Shown here piece after piece: positions 1-8,204 of a stretch of 64,000 nucleotides of DNA (its first letter is position 1; the number at the start of each line of letters is the position of its first letter). The stretch covers positions 62,001 through 126,000 of the forward strand of contig NZ_LJCP01000006.1 in assembly GCF_001399755.1 (NCBI RefSeq). The letters are read 5' to 3'. The notes under the pieces are model-generated. The model was given only the letters and a program-made list of their open reading frames with translations, had not been told where the DNA came from and ran no database searches. Both the position numbers and the translations under genes were made by a program. Origin of the DNA: Thiohalorhabdus denitrificans (GTDB lineage Bacteria; Pseudomonadota; Gammaproteobacteria; Thiohalorhabdales; Thiohalorhabdaceae).

Positions 1-120
1 GCCCTTGGCCATGTCCGGGCGGCCGAGGTACCAGGCCAGGGCAGCCACCGCCGCCACCGTAACGATCTGGCGGGCGACTACCCGGCCGGTCTGGTTGATC
101 AGATCTCGTTGCTGGTCCAA
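1..120 (-). CDS. atpI: ATP synthase subunit I-like protein, partial (cut by window edge)
   Basis: The first 40 codons of a minus-strand gene run off the left edge. They begin at a TTG (120-118) preceded by an AAGGG Shine-Dalgarno-like stretch. The peptide starts LDQQRDLINQTG, continues VVARQIVTVAAVAALAWYLG (a first membrane helix) and ends RPDMAKG. This resembles the N-terminus of AtpI, the small membrane protein that helps assemble the F-ATPase c-ring. Its position directly downstream of parB, where the atp operon starts in many gammaproteobacteria, supports the call. No in-frame ATG is visible upstream, so the exact start is uncertain. Confidence 0.55.
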   Translation of the reverse strand, partial: MDQQRDLINQTGRVVARQIVTVAAVAALAWYLGRPDMAKG

Positions 121-261
121 GGGACCCTTAATCCGTCGGGTGCGCGCTCGGGGTGGACGATGGCCGCAAACAATTTCGGCCTCGTCCTGCCCGGTTTGCG
201 TCCGGGAAGGGCGGGGCCGACCCCGATCGGATTGGAATCGTTCCGCTTTCAGGTGGCGGCG

Positions 262-290
262 ATACTAAGGGAGAGCACACCGTTAGTCAA
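262..290 (-). promoter_or_regulatory. Sigma70-type promoter candidate for the atp operon
   Basis: On the minus strand TTGACT (290-285, overlapping the parB stop) is followed by a 17-nt spacer and TAGTAT (267-262). The -35 matches 5/6 and the -10 matches 4/6. It points at the atpI-like gene about 140 bp downstream, a leader long enough to carry further regulation. Confidence 0.45.
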
Positions 291-1177
291 TCGCCGGGCT
301 CCGGGCGGATCCGGGCGACAATGTCCTCCAGCTCGTCCACGGAGGTGTATTCAATCTCCAGCTTGCCGCGGTTCTTTCGCTGGGTAATCCGCACCCGGGT
401 GGCCAGGCGCTCGCCGAGGTCCTGCTCCAGGCGCTCGATGTCCGGATCCTTGCGCACCGCCCCGCCGGGCTTCGCCTCCTGGCCTTCCCCGGATTCCGCC
501 TCCTGGAGGGTCTTGCGTACACGGTCCTCGGTCGCTCGTACGGACATGCCCTTCTGCACCACCTCCTGGGCCACCTCCCCCAGGCGCTCGTGCCCCTCCA
601 GGGCGAGCAGGGCGCGGGCGTGGCCCATGCGCAGAGTGCCCTCCTCCAGGGCCCGGTGCACCGGGTCCGGAAGGCGCAACAGGCGCAGGGTGTTCGATAT
701 GGTGGCGCGGTTCCGGCCCACCCGCTCGGCGATGGCCTCGTGGGTCATGTCGAACTCGCTGACCAGCCTGTCGAAGGCCCGCGCCTCCTCCATCGGGTTC
801 AGCTCCTCCCGCTGGATGTTCTCGATGAGGGCGATCTCCAGGGCCTGCTCGTCGGCCAGGGTCCGGATCATGGCCGGCACGCTCTCGAACCCGGCCAGCT
901 GGGCCGCCCGCCAGCGGCGTTCGCCGGCGATCAGCTCGTACTCCCCGCCCTCTTCCCGGCGCCGGACCACCAGGGGCTGGACGATGCCCTGGCTGCGGAT
1001 GGACTCCGCCAATTCCCGGAGGGCGTCGTCGTTCATCTGCTTGCGCGGCTGGTAGGTGCCCGGCCGGATCATGTCCACCGGCACCCACTGCACCTCGGTC
1101 TCCGCCGCCTCCGGCGCCTCCTCGTAATCATCCCCCAGGAGGGAGTCCAGGCCCCGTCCCAAACGGCGTTTGCTCAT
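287..1177 (-). CDS. parB: Chromosome-partitioning protein ParB
   Basis: 296-aa centromere-binding CTPase that loads at parS and spreads along DNA, working with ParA in origin segregation. The N-terminus MSKRRLGRGLDSLL is the usual chromosomal ParB start. The ParB-N/CTP-binding domain covers about residues 30-108 and contains the GERR motif at 85-88. The ENIQREELNP block at 119-128 is the box II type motif. The helix-turn-helix lies around 144-167 (HEAIAERVGRNRATISNTL). The C-terminal dimerisation segment is rich in charged residues. The gene overlaps the end of parA by 4 nt (ATGA), so the two are translationally coupled. parS sites lie just upstream of parA and within mnmG, mnmE and recF. Confidence 0.96.
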   Translation of the reverse strand: MSKRRLGRGLDSLLGDDYEEAPEAAETEVQWVPVDMIRPGTYQPRKQMNDDALRELAESIRSQGIVQPLVVRRREEGGEYELIAGERRWRAAQLAGFESVPAMIRTLADEQALEIALIENIQREELNPMEEARAFDRLVSEFDMTHEAIAERVGRNRATISNTLRLLRLPDPVHRALEEGTLRMGHARALLALEGHERLGEVAQEVVQKGMSVRATEDRVRKTLQEAESGEGQEAKPGGAVRKDPDIERLEQDLGERLATRVRITQRKNRGKLEIEYTSVDELEDIVARIRPEPGD

Positions 1178-1953
1178 GCCGGCACCCCGGCGTCCATGAG
1201 CTCATTGGCAAGGTCCAGGTAGGACTCTGAGCCCCGGCACAGGGCGTCGTAGTAGATCACGGGCATGCCGAAGCTGGGCGCCTCTCCCAGGCGGACATTG
1301 CGCGGGATGGTGGTCTCGTAGACCTTGCGCCCGAAGTGCTCCCGCACCTCATCCGAGACCTGGTTGGCCAGGTTGTTGCGGCTATCGTACATGGTGAGCA
1401 GTAGCCCCTCGATGCGGAGCTCGGGGTTGGCCTTGCGCCGGATGCGCTGGATCACGTCCATCAGCTGGGAGAGGCCCTCCAGGGCGTAATACTCGCACTG
1501 GATAGGGATCAGGGCACTGTGGGCCGCCACCAGGGCGTTCACCGTCAGCAGGTTCAGGGAGGGTGGGCAATCGATGAGGATGTAATCGTACTGGTCCTGG
1601 ACGTCCGCCAAGGCCCGGCGCAGCCGCCGCTCCCGGCTGTCCTGGTCCACCAGCTCGATCTCCGCGCCGGAAAGGTTGCTGTTGCTCGGGATGAGGTCCG
1701 GTCCGCCCTGCCCTTCCTGGGCGGCGCTCAGGACAGCTTCCTGGGCCGGAACCTCCCCCATCAGGACCTGGTAGACGGTGGTTTCCTGGGCCTTCTTATC
1801 GTAACCAAGGCCCATGGTGGCGTTGCCCTGCGGGTCGATATCCACCACCAGGACCCGCTGCTCCCCTACGGCCAGGGCGGCCGCCAGGTTGACCGAGGTG
1901 GTGGTCTTTCCCACCCCCCCCTTCTGATTGGTCACGGCAATTACCTTGCCCAT
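1174..1953 (-). CDS. parA: Chromosome-partitioning ATPase ParA (Soj)
   Basis: 259-aa ParA/MinD-family ATPase that forms the nucleoid-bound gradient moving ParB-parS complexes. The deviant Walker A box KGGVGKTT (11-18) has the signature lysine, the DIDPQGN switch is at 38-44, and the Walker B region is ILIDCPPSLNLL. I chose the ATG at 1953 (MGKVIAVTNQKGG). It has an AAGGAG Shine-Dalgarno five bases upstream and matches family starts; the longer frame beginning MMPCFTW would translate through the parS site. The leader contains a parS palindrome (1965-1980) immediately before the ribosome-binding site, so ParB may autoregulate parAB. rsmG, usually immediately upstream, is missing. Confidence 0.96.
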   Translation of the reverse strand: MGKVIAVTNQKGGVGKTTTSVNLAAALAVGEQRVLVVDIDPQGNATMGLGYDKKAQETTVYQVLMGEVPAQEAVLSAAQEGQGGPDLIPSNSNLSGAEIELVDQDSRERRLRRALADVQDQYDYILIDCPPSLNLLTVNALVAAHSALIPIQCEYYALEGLSQLMDVIQRIRRKANPELRIEGLLLTMYDSRNNLANQVSDEVREHFGRKVYETTIPRNVRLGEAPSFGMPVIYYDALCRGSESYLDLANELMDAGVPA

Positions 1954-1964
1954 TCCCGCTCCTT

Positions 1965-1980
1965 GGTTCCACGTGAAACA
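1965..1980 (-). promoter_or_regulatory. parS: parS centromere site in the parAB leader
   Basis: Read on the minus strand the 16-mer is TGTTTCACGTGGAACC. It matches the well-known parS palindrome TGTTTCACGTGGAACA at 15 of 16 positions. It sits 11 nt upstream of the parA start codon in the short gap between mnmG and parA, where it can nucleate ParB and also influence parAB expression. Confidence 0.9.
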
Positions 1981-2038
1981 GGGCATCACGAACCGGGGTA
2001 GGATACCCTTCGGCCCTGAGACAGGCCAAGGCTTTTCG

Positions 2039-3904
2039 CTACCCGGCTCGGCGCTTGCTGTGAACCAGCAGGAGGGATAGGGCGGCGGGCGTCACCCCCT
2101 GAACGTTGGCGGCCTGTGCCAGGGTACGGGGCCGTGCGGCCTCCAGGCGTTGCACCACCTCGTTGGACAGGCCGCGCACCTCGGCGAAGTCCAGCCCCTC
2201 CGGGATGGCCCGGTCCATCTCCGCCTCCAGGCGTCGGTTCTGGGTCTGGTCCCGCTCGATGTAGCCCGCGTACTTCACCTCGATCTCCGCGCGCTTCCGC
2301 ACCTCCTCCGGATACCTCCCCAGGTCCTCGCGACCCGCAAGGGTGGCGACCGCATCCAGGTTCACCTCCGGCCGCCGCAGGAGGTCCGCCAGGGTACCCC
2401 CCTTGGAAAAGGGTCCACCGAGCATCTCCTCGGCCCGCTCGCCGTCCACCTGCTGGGGGTCCAGCCAAGCCGCATCCAGCTCGTTCATCAGGGTCTGGAG
2501 GGAATCGCTGGTCTCGGCGAACCTCCCCCAGCGCTCCTCCCCCACCAGACCCAGCTCCCTTCCGGTCGGGGTCAGCCGGGTGTCGGCGTTGTCTTCCCGC
2601 AGCAGGAGCCGATGCTCGGCCCGGGAAGTCAGCATGCGGTAGGGTTCATCGACCCCCCGGGTTACCAGGTCGTCGATAAGCACGCCCAGATAGGCCTCGT
2701 CCCGGCCGGGATACCAGCCCGGACGCTCCTGGGCGGCCAGGGCGGCGTTGGTGGCCGCCAACAAGCCTTGCGCGGCGGCCTCCTCGTACCCGGTGGTGCC
2801 GTTTATCTGGCCGGCCAGAAAAAGGCCGTCCACCTCCCGTAGCTGCAGGGTCGGCTCCAACTGGCGCGGGTCAAGGTAATCGTACTCGATCGCGTAGCCG
2901 TAGCGTGTGATGCGCGCCTGCTCCAGGCCAGGGATGGTTGCCACCACCTCCTGCTGCGCCTTCCGCGGTAGGGAGGTGGAGATGCCGTTGGGATAGACCT
3001 CCGGGGTGTGCAGGCCCTCGGGCTCCAGGAAGACGGTGTGGGCGTCGCGGTCGGCGAAGCGCACCACCTTGTCCTCGATGGAGGGGCAGTAGCGTGGCCC
3101 CGCGCTTTCGATGACCCCCGAGTAGATGGGCGATTCCGCCAGGGCCCCCTGGACCACCCGGTGGGTCTCGGCGTTCGTGTGGGTTAGGTGGCACGGTACC
3201 TGTGGAAGGGGTTCCCCCGTGGGCATGAAGGATATCCGCGGGAGGGGTTCTTCTCCGGGCTGCGGGGTAACCCGAGTCCAGTCGATGGACCGTCCGTCCA
3301 GCCGAGGAGGGGTTCCCGTCTTAAGCCGTTCCACGTGGAACCCCTGCGCGCGTAGCCAATCCGCGAGGCCCATGGAAGGCGCCTCCCCGGCCCGCCCCGC
3401 CGAATGCTGCTCCCGACCCATATGGACGCGGCCTGCCAGGAAGGTCCCCGTGGTCAAGACCACGTTGCGCGCCTCAAGGCGCTGGTCCCCGGCCAGGATG
3501 ATGCCGCGAACCCGTTCCCCTTCCAGCCACAGCTGCTCCACATCCCCCTGCAGCACTTCCAGCCCCGGCTGGGCGAACAGCGCCTCCTGCACGGCACGGC
3601 GGTAGGCCAGCCGGTCGGCCTGGGCCCGGGTGGCTCGGACAGCAGGCCCCTTGCGCCGATTAAGGACCCGAACCTGGATGGCGGCGCGATCCGCGGCCCG
3701 GCCCATGATGCCGTCCAGGGCGTCCACCTCGCGAACGAGGTGGGACTTCCCGAGGCCGCCGATGGCCGGGTTGCACGACATCTGCCCGATGGTGTCGAGG
3801 TTCTGGGTAACCAGGAGGGTGCGAACACCCATCCGCGCAGCGGCGGCCGCGGCTTCGGTTCCGGCGTGGCCGCCGCCGACGACCAGGACGTCATAGGGTT
3901 CCAT
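2039..3904 (-). CDS. mnmG: tRNA uridine-5-carboxymethylaminomethyl modification enzyme MnmG (GidA)
   Basis: 621-aa FAD-dependent subunit of the MnmEG complex, which builds cmnm5U at the wobble position 34 of certain tRNAs. The dinucleotide-binding motif GGGHAG is at 10-15, followed by the family block [14 protein letters not shown] (42-55). RLKTGTPPR is at about 193-201. The C-terminal helical domain binds tRNA and MnmE. Length is close to the usual 620-630 aa. It follows mnmE by only 2 nt, so the partners are co-transcribed. A perfect 14-bp parS core lies inside the gene and encodes Phe-His-Val-Glu (189-192). The next gene downstream is parA, not the expected rsmG. Confidence 0.97.
   Translation of the reverse strand: MEPYDVLVVGGGHAGTEAAAAAARMGVRTLLVTQNLDTIGQMSCNPAIGGLGKSHLVREVDALDGIMGRAADRAAIQVRVLNRRKGPAVRATRAQADRLAYRRAVQEALFAQPGLEVLQGDVEQLWLEGERVRGIILAGDQRLEARNVVLTTGTFLAGRVHMGREQHSAGRAGEAPSMGLADWLRAQGFHVERLKTGTPPRLDGRSIDWTRVTPQPGEEPLPRISFMPTGEPLPQVPCHLTHTNAETHRVVQGALAESPIYSGVIESAGPRYCPSIEDKVVRFADRDAHTVFLEPEGLHTPEVYPNGISTSLPRKAQQEVVATIPGLEQARITRYGYAIEYDYLDPRQLEPTLQLREVDGLFLAGQINGTTGYEEAAAQGLLAATNAALAAQERPGWYPGRDEAYLGVLIDDLVTRGVDEPYRMLTSRAEHRLLLREDNADTRLTPTGRELGLVGEERWGRFAETSDSLQTLMNELDAAWLDPQQVDGERAEEMLGGPFSKGGTLADLLRRPEVNLDAVATLAGREDLGRYPEEVRKRAEIEVKYAGYIERDQTQNRRLEAEMDRAIPEGLDFAEVRGLSNEVVQRLEAARPRTLAQAANVQGVTPAALSLLLVHSKRRAG
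3327..3342. promoter_or_regulatory. parS: parS-type palindrome inside mnmG
   Basis: The core GTTCCACGTGGAAC (3328-3341) is a perfect 14-bp palindrome matching the parS core; the outer bases are C and C. In mnmG it is read as codons for FHVE (residues 189-192). Confidence 0.75.
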
Positions 3905-3906
3905 GG

Positions 3907-5247
3907 CTATTTACCGATACAGAAGGTAGCGAAGATCCGCCCCAGGAGGTCGTCGGAATGGACCCGTCCGGTGATCTCTCCCAGGGCCTCGTGGGCGCGT
4001 CGTAGGTCCTGGGCGACTAGGTCGCCGCTGCCATAGTTTTGCAGGGTCCCGGCGGCGCTGGCCAGTTCCGTTGCCACCCGGTCCAGCACCTCGAGGTGGC
4101 GTTGCCGTGCCCCCAGGGCATCGCCCCCGCCCTGCAGGGGAAGCCGCCTGCGCAGCTCCTCTTCCAGGGGCCCGACGCCGGGCTCCCCGGTACAGGAGAT
4201 GGCCGGGGCACCCTCGGCGGCGTCGAGGTCGGCCTTCGTCCACAGGGCCACCCGCCGGTCCTCGGGGAGGCGGCCCCATTCCCGTGCGTCCTCCGAGGTC
4301 CAGCCCTGCTGGCTATCCACGAGAAAAAAGACCAGGTCGGCACGCTCCACCAGATCCCGGGCACGCCGTACCCCCTCGCGTTCCACGGGGTCATCGGTCT
4401 CCCGGAGCCCTGCGGTGTCGGCCAGTTCCACGTGGAACCCATCCAGGGCCACCTTTTCCCGGAGAATATCGCGGGTGGTGCCGGCGCGCTCGGTGACGAT
4501 GGCGGACTCCCGCCCGGCTAGGCAGTTCAGCAGGCTGGACTTGCCGGCGTTGGGGCGGCCGGCCAGGACCACCAGGAACCCCTCCGACAGCCGGACCCCC
4601 GTGGAGGCACGCTCCCGAAGCCGGGTAAGCCGCTCCCGTACCGCTGAGAGCCGACCGTCCACATCCCCCGTGGCCAGAAAGTCCACGTCCTCGTCGGGAA
4701 AATCCAGGGAACCTTCGACAAAGACACGAAGATCAGCCAGCTCCTCGGCAAGCTGTTCCACCTGACGCCCGAACTCCCCTTCCAGGGACCGGAGCGCGGC
4801 CCGCGCTCCGGCCAGGGAATCCGCCTCGATGAGCTCCGCTACCGCCTCGGCCTGGGACAGATCCATGCGGTCGTTCAGGAAGGCACGTCGGGTAAACTCC
4901 CCGGCCTCGGCGGCCTCGGCCCCGGCGTCAAAGGCGGCCTGCAGGATCCCGTTGAGCACGGCCGGACCACCATGGCCGTGCAGCTCCACCACATCCTCGC
5001 CCGTAAACGAACGGGGACCCGGAAAGAAAACGACGAGCCCCTGATCCAGAGGCTCGCCGCGGGAATCCCGGAAGGTGGCGAAGTGGCAATAGCGCGGCTG
5101 CAGATCCCCGCGCCCGGATACCGTCAGCCCGATGGCCTGGGCCAGGGGACCGGAGACGCGGACCACCCCCACCCCGCCCCGCCCCGGGGGCGAGGCGATG
5201 GCGGCGATGGTCCGTCCCGCTACGTGATTTTCCGCATCACCCACCAT
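3907..5247 (-). CDS. mnmE: tRNA modification GTPase MnmE (TrmE)
   Basis: 446-aa G protein partner of MnmG in cmnm5U34 synthesis; it binds 5-formyl-THF as one-carbon donor. The N-terminal THF-binding domain (about 10-125) contains the [15 protein letters not shown] start. The GTPase domain has G1 GRPNAGKS (230-237), G2 TT (257-258) and G3 DTAG (277-280). The C-terminal CIGK (443-446) carries the catalytic cysteine. The ATG at 5247 lies inside the end of yidC (28-nt overlap), consistent with one transcript yidC-mnmE-mnmG. A parS palindrome lies in the codons for FHVE (271-274), just before G3. Confidence 0.97.
   Translation of the reverse strand: MVGDAENHVAGRTIAAIASPPGRGGVGVVRVSGPLAQAIGLTVSGRGDLQPRYCHFATFRDSRGEPLDQGLVVFFPGPRSFTGEDVVELHGHGGPAVLNGILQAAFDAGAEAAEAGEFTRRAFLNDRMDLSQAEAVAELIEADSLAGARAALRSLEGEFGRQVEQLAEELADLRVFVEGSLDFPDEDVDFLATGDVDGRLSAVRERLTRLRERASTGVRLSEGFLVVLAGRPNAGKSSLLNCLAGRESAIVTERAGTTRDILREKVALDGFHVELADTAGLRETDDPVEREGVRRARDLVERADLVFFLVDSQQGWTSEDAREWGRLPEDRRVALWTKADLDAAEGAPAISCTGEPGVGPLEEELRRRLPLQGGGDALGARQRHLEVLDRVATELASAAGTLQNYGSGDLVAQDLRRAHEALGEITGRVHSDDLLGRIFATFCIGK
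4424..4439. promoter_or_regulatory. parS: parS-type palindrome inside mnmE
   Basis: Perfect palindromic core GTTCCACGTGGAAC at 4425-4438 with A and C as outer bases. It is translated as FHVE (271-274) just before the G3 motif of MnmE. Confidence 0.75.
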
Positions 5248-6914
5248 TGCTGCGCGATCGATAGGAGGTTGTTGGACAGCCAGTAGAGTACGAGGCCGGC
5301 CGGAAATTGCATGAAGAAGACGGTGAAGACCACCGGCAGGGCCAGCATCACCTTCTTCTGGATCGGATCCAGGGGCGCCGGATTCAGGAGCTGCTGGACC
5401 ACCATGGAGGCACCCATGAGGATGGGCAGCACGTAGAAGGGATCCTGGCTGGTTAGGTCCGTGATCCAGAGCATGAAGGGCTCATGGCGGATTTCCACGC
5501 TCTCCAGGAGCACCCAGTACAGGCTGATGAAGACCGGTATCTGCACCAGGATCGGAAGGCACCCGCCGAGCGGATTGACCTTCTCCTCCCGGTACAGGCG
5601 CATCATTTCCTCGTTGAGCTTTTGGCGATCATCCCCGTACTGCTCCCGCAACCGCTGCAGTTCGGGCTGAACCTTCCGCATCTTCGCCATAGCCCGGTAG
5701 CTCATGGTGAACAACGGATAGAAGACGATCTTGATCACCAGGACCACGAGGATGATGGCAAAGCCGTAGTTCCCCACCAGCCCATGGAAGAAGCGCAGGG
5801 TCTCGAACAGGGGCACCGCCAGGAAGGACAGGATGCCGTAATCCACGGACCGCCGGAGGTTCCGGTTCTCCCCCACCTGCTCCAGGATGCTCTGTTCCTT
5901 GGGCCCGAGGAAGAGGAACTGCCGGACCGAGGACTCCTCACCGCCGCCCACCCGGGGGAAGGGCGCGGTGTAGCCCGCGAACAGATCCCCATTGGACGAC
6001 CGGGCGTAGAAGGTGTTCCCTTCCTGCTCGGCGGGTATCCACGCGGCCATGAAGTACCGGGACATGATCCCACTCCACCCAGCGGGATCCTGGTCACGGA
6101 AGGTGTTCTGGGCCCGTTCCTCCAGTTCGGTGAGGGGGAACGTCTGCATGGCGTTGGCGGTGAAAAGCACCGGCCCGTGGTAGAAGAAATTCCCGAGCAG
6201 CCAGTTGCCCTGACCCTTAGTGCCCTGTTGGCGCAGTTGGCCGTAGACGTGGCCGGTCCAGGCGTCCTCGCCCTGGTTGACCACGGTGTATTCGACCGGG
6301 ACAACGTAGGATCCGCGTTCGAAGCGGTAGCTCTTGCGGAACTCCAGCTCCCCCTCCCGGCGGGTATAGGTCACCGTTAGGGTGTCCTCGCCCTCCCCAA
6401 GAGACAGGGAGCCCTCGTCGGGACCCTCGAATTCCGCCTGATGGTTCGGGGCCTCGCCTACGCCGGAAAGCCACCCGGTCTGGCCGATCACCCGCCAACT
6501 CCCCTGCTCCTTCAGCACCTCAACCGGGGCGGAGTCGGGGTCGTCCTCCTGGCGATAGCCCTGAAGCGAGGCGGCCACGGGGTCCCCGCTTCCGGATGAG
6601 AAGGAGACCCGGAGTACATCCGTGTTAACCGTCACCCCCCGGGTGGGACCCCTAGTGCGGGCGGGCTGCGGAGCGGAGGGCTGTCCGTTCTGGGCCGAAC
6701 CCATGGAGGGAGTCTCGTTTCGCTCCCCGGCTTCCGGTGTGGCCGGGGAGCGTTCCTGCGCCCCGCTCTCAGCGCCTCCCTCGGTAGGGTCCTGCCCCTC
6801 CTCCTGCTCCACCTGGGCGTAGTAGTCGGGGTACTGGTACTCCAGCCACGACTGGTAGAGCCAAAGGATGATCAGGGTTAAACCGATGGCGAGGAGGAAG
6901 CGCTTTGTATCCAT
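5220..6914 (-). CDS. yidC: Membrane protein insertase YidC
   Basis: 564-aa Oxa1/Alb3-family insertase acting alone or with SecYEG. The chosen ATG at 6914 gives MDTKRFLLAIGLTLIILWLYQSW, the typical first membrane helix; the frame is open further upstream but that extension is proline-rich and not family-like. A low-complexity linker (about 30-80) is followed by the large periplasmic beta-sandwich P1 domain found in gram-negative YidC. The conserved five-helix core starts near VDYGILSFLAVPLFETLRFFH and ends in [18 protein letters not shown]. It follows yidD by 47 nt and overlaps mnmE. Confidence 0.97.
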   Translation of the reverse strand: MDTKRFLLAIGLTLIILWLYQSWLEYQYPDYYAQVEQEEGQDPTEGGAESGAQERSPATPEAGERNETPSMGSAQNGQPSAPQPARTRGPTRGVTVNTDVLRVSFSSGSGDPVAASLQGYRQEDDPDSAPVEVLKEQGSWRVIGQTGWLSGVGEAPNHQAEFEGPDEGSLSLGEGEDTLTVTYTRREGELEFRKSYRFERGSYVVPVEYTVVNQGEDAWTGHVYGQLRQQGTKGQGNWLLGNFFYHGPVLFTANAMQTFPLTELEERAQNTFRDQDPAGWSGIMSRYFMAAWIPAEQEGNTFYARSSNGDLFAGYTAPFPRVGGGEESSVRQFLFLGPKEQSILEQVGENRNLRRSVDYGILSFLAVPLFETLRFFHGLVGNYGFAIILVVLVIKIVFYPLFTMSYRAMAKMRKVQPELQRLREQYGDDRQKLNEEMMRLYREEKVNPLGGCLPILVQIPVFISLYWVLLESVEIRHEPFMLWITDLTSQDPFYVLPILMGASMVVQQLLNPAPLDPIQKKVMLALPVVFTVFFMQFPAGLVLYWLSNNLLSIAQQWWVMRKIT

Positions 6915-6961
6915 GGATCTTTCACGATGGTGGAAGAATGGGGGCCCGCCTCCAGCGGGGC

Positions 6962-7174
6962 CTAGGGCACCGGATCGTCTCCCCCGGGATGGAAAGGGTG
7001 ACAGCGAAGGAGGCGCCGCAGAGCGAGCCAACTACCCTTGAAAGGGCCGTGGCGTTCCAGGGCGGTAATGGCGTAGCTGCTGCAGGTGGGGTGGAAACGG
7101 CAGTGGGGCCCGAGGAAGGGGCTGATCAGCCACCGGTAGCCACGGATGATCAATACCAGGAACCTACCGATCAT
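6962..7174 (-). CDS. yidD: Membrane protein insertion efficiency factor YidD
   Basis: 70-aa small amphipathic protein of the YidD family, which helps YidC insert inner-membrane proteins. The family signature is visible: [25 protein letters not shown], with the conserved cysteines, followed by [33 protein letters not shown]. Its start overlaps the end of rnpA by 11 nt, and yidC follows, the conserved rpmH-rnpA-yidD-yidC order. Confidence 0.95.
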   Translation of the reverse strand: MIGRFLVLIIRGYRWLISPFLGPHCRFHPTCSSYAITALERHGPFKGSWLALRRLLRCHPFHPGGDDPVP

Positions 7175-7508
7175 GGGCGACCCTCCTCCAGCATGCGGCG
7201 AGGTCTTCGGTAAGCTGCCGCGGGCTTCCTCGAGCCGCCGAGCCCCTGGCTACGACCACCAAATCCAGTCCACCGAGGCTTTCCTGGTGGTGCCGGAAGC
7301 TCTCCCGGACGATGCGTTTGGTCCGGTTGCGAAATACAGCGTTTCCGACCTTGCGGCCCACCGCCAGGCCCAGTCGAGGCCGGGCCTCAGCGTGCTCCAG
7401 GGCGAAGACCACGAAAAACCGCCCCACCGTTTTGGTTCCCCCCTTGAACACCCGCTGGAATTCGCGGGGCTTCTTGATCCGGGCCGCCTGGGGGAAGCCA
7501 AAGCTCAA
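7164..7508 (-). CDS. rnpA: Ribonuclease P protein component
   Basis: 114-aa protein subunit of RNase P, which binds the catalytic RNA and the 5' leader of precursor tRNAs. The conserved RNR region is present ([30 protein letters not shown]). The frame is open far upstream through rpmH, but the family start is matched by the TTG at 7508 (then [20 protein letters not shown]) with a GGAG about 10 nt upstream. This places the gene 68 nt after rpmH. A TTG start is unusual, and a different start within a few codons cannot be excluded. Confidence 0.92.
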   Translation of the reverse strand: MSFGFPQAARIKKPREFQRVFKGGTKTVGRFFVVFALEHAEARPRLGLAVGRKVGNAVFRNRTKRIVRESFRHHQESLGGLDLVVVARGSAARGSPRQLTEDLAACWRRVAHDR

Positions 7509-7576
7509 GGACCGGCCGCTCCAGAGGGTAGTGCCGCTGGGGTCTTTCCCACCGGGAACAGGGCCTCGCTCGCGGT

Positions 7577-7711
7577 TCAGGGGGTCAGCCGCTTCCGGCC
7601 CTTGGCGCGACGGCGCTTGAGGACGCGCTTGCCGCCCTTGGTGGCCATCCGGGCACGGAATCCGTGCCGACGCTTGCGGCGGATATTGCTGGGCTGAAAG
7701 GTGTGCTTCAT
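7577..7711 (-). CDS. rpmH: 50S ribosomal protein L34
   Basis: 44-aa highly basic protein read directly from the minus strand: [20 protein letters not shown], then [20 protein letters not shown] and RLTP. This is a near-consensus L34. It is the first gene of the rpmH-rnpA-yidD-yidC-mnmE-mnmG set and faces away from the origin. Confidence 0.98.
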   Translation of the reverse strand: MKHTFQPSNIRRKRRHGFRARMATKGGKRVLKRRRAKGRKRLTP

Positions 7712-8204
7712 TGGTGCGCTCCGCGGATTCGTTTGGAGAGGAGCTCCCAGGGAGCCCCCAGGAAAAACCGTCCAAAAAAGCGATAAAGATACTGCCCCGG
7801 CGTGGAGCCTGTCAATTGCGGGCCAGCGGCCTGGCGGTTGGACCCGGTGCGAGGCCTATAACCAAGAGTAGTAATTGTAGTTTTTTTTTACGGCTTGTTA
7901 TTACTTATTAGAGTCCGCCTCGGTGTGTGGAGAAAACGGAAAGACCGTTCAAATCGGGACGTTTTCCTCGGTTCCGGCTTGTGGGTAGCCTTTGGGAATA
8001 CCCCGGGGAGCGCACCGGGACAAAACGGGGAGCGATCCGTGCGATCGGACCTGCCTGGGGATAGATGGTCTATTTTTCCACCGTCGTTCACGGGATTTCC
8101 CCAGGGAGTCCACCGACAGGCATTCGACCCGGCCCTGCCCATTTGGGTTAGAATCTTCCTCCTCGATGGAACAGACGCTGGGAACGCGCGAGTGGGGGCC
8201 TTAG
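7712..8204. other. oriC: Putative replication origin (oriC) between rpmH and dnaA
   Basis: Gene-free stretch of about 490 bp at the divergence of rpmH and dnaA, the usual origin site in this class. The AT-rich segment at about 7860-7915 contains a run of nine T and TTATTACTTATTA and would serve as the unwinding element. No perfect DnaA box (TTATCCACA) is present. Degenerate candidates are TGTGGAGAA (7926-7934, 8/9 on the reverse strand), TGTGGGTAG (7980-7988, 7/9), TGGGGATAG (8056-8064, 7/9) and TTTTCCACC (8074-8082, 7/9). Origin status is inferred from gene context and the nearby parS cluster. Confidence 0.65.
7786..7815 (-). promoter_or_regulatory. Promoter of the rpmH operon
   Basis: Minus-strand consensus -35 TTGACA (7815-7810), then an 18-nt spacer and TATCTT (7791-7786), about 75 nt upstream of the rpmH start. 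The -35 is perfect and the -10 matches 4/6. Confidence 0.55.

Noticed and set aside
1954-1989. Longer ParA start (MMPCFTWNQGAG)
   Set aside because: It would translate the parS palindrome and ignores the AAGGAG placed correctly for the ATG at 1953.
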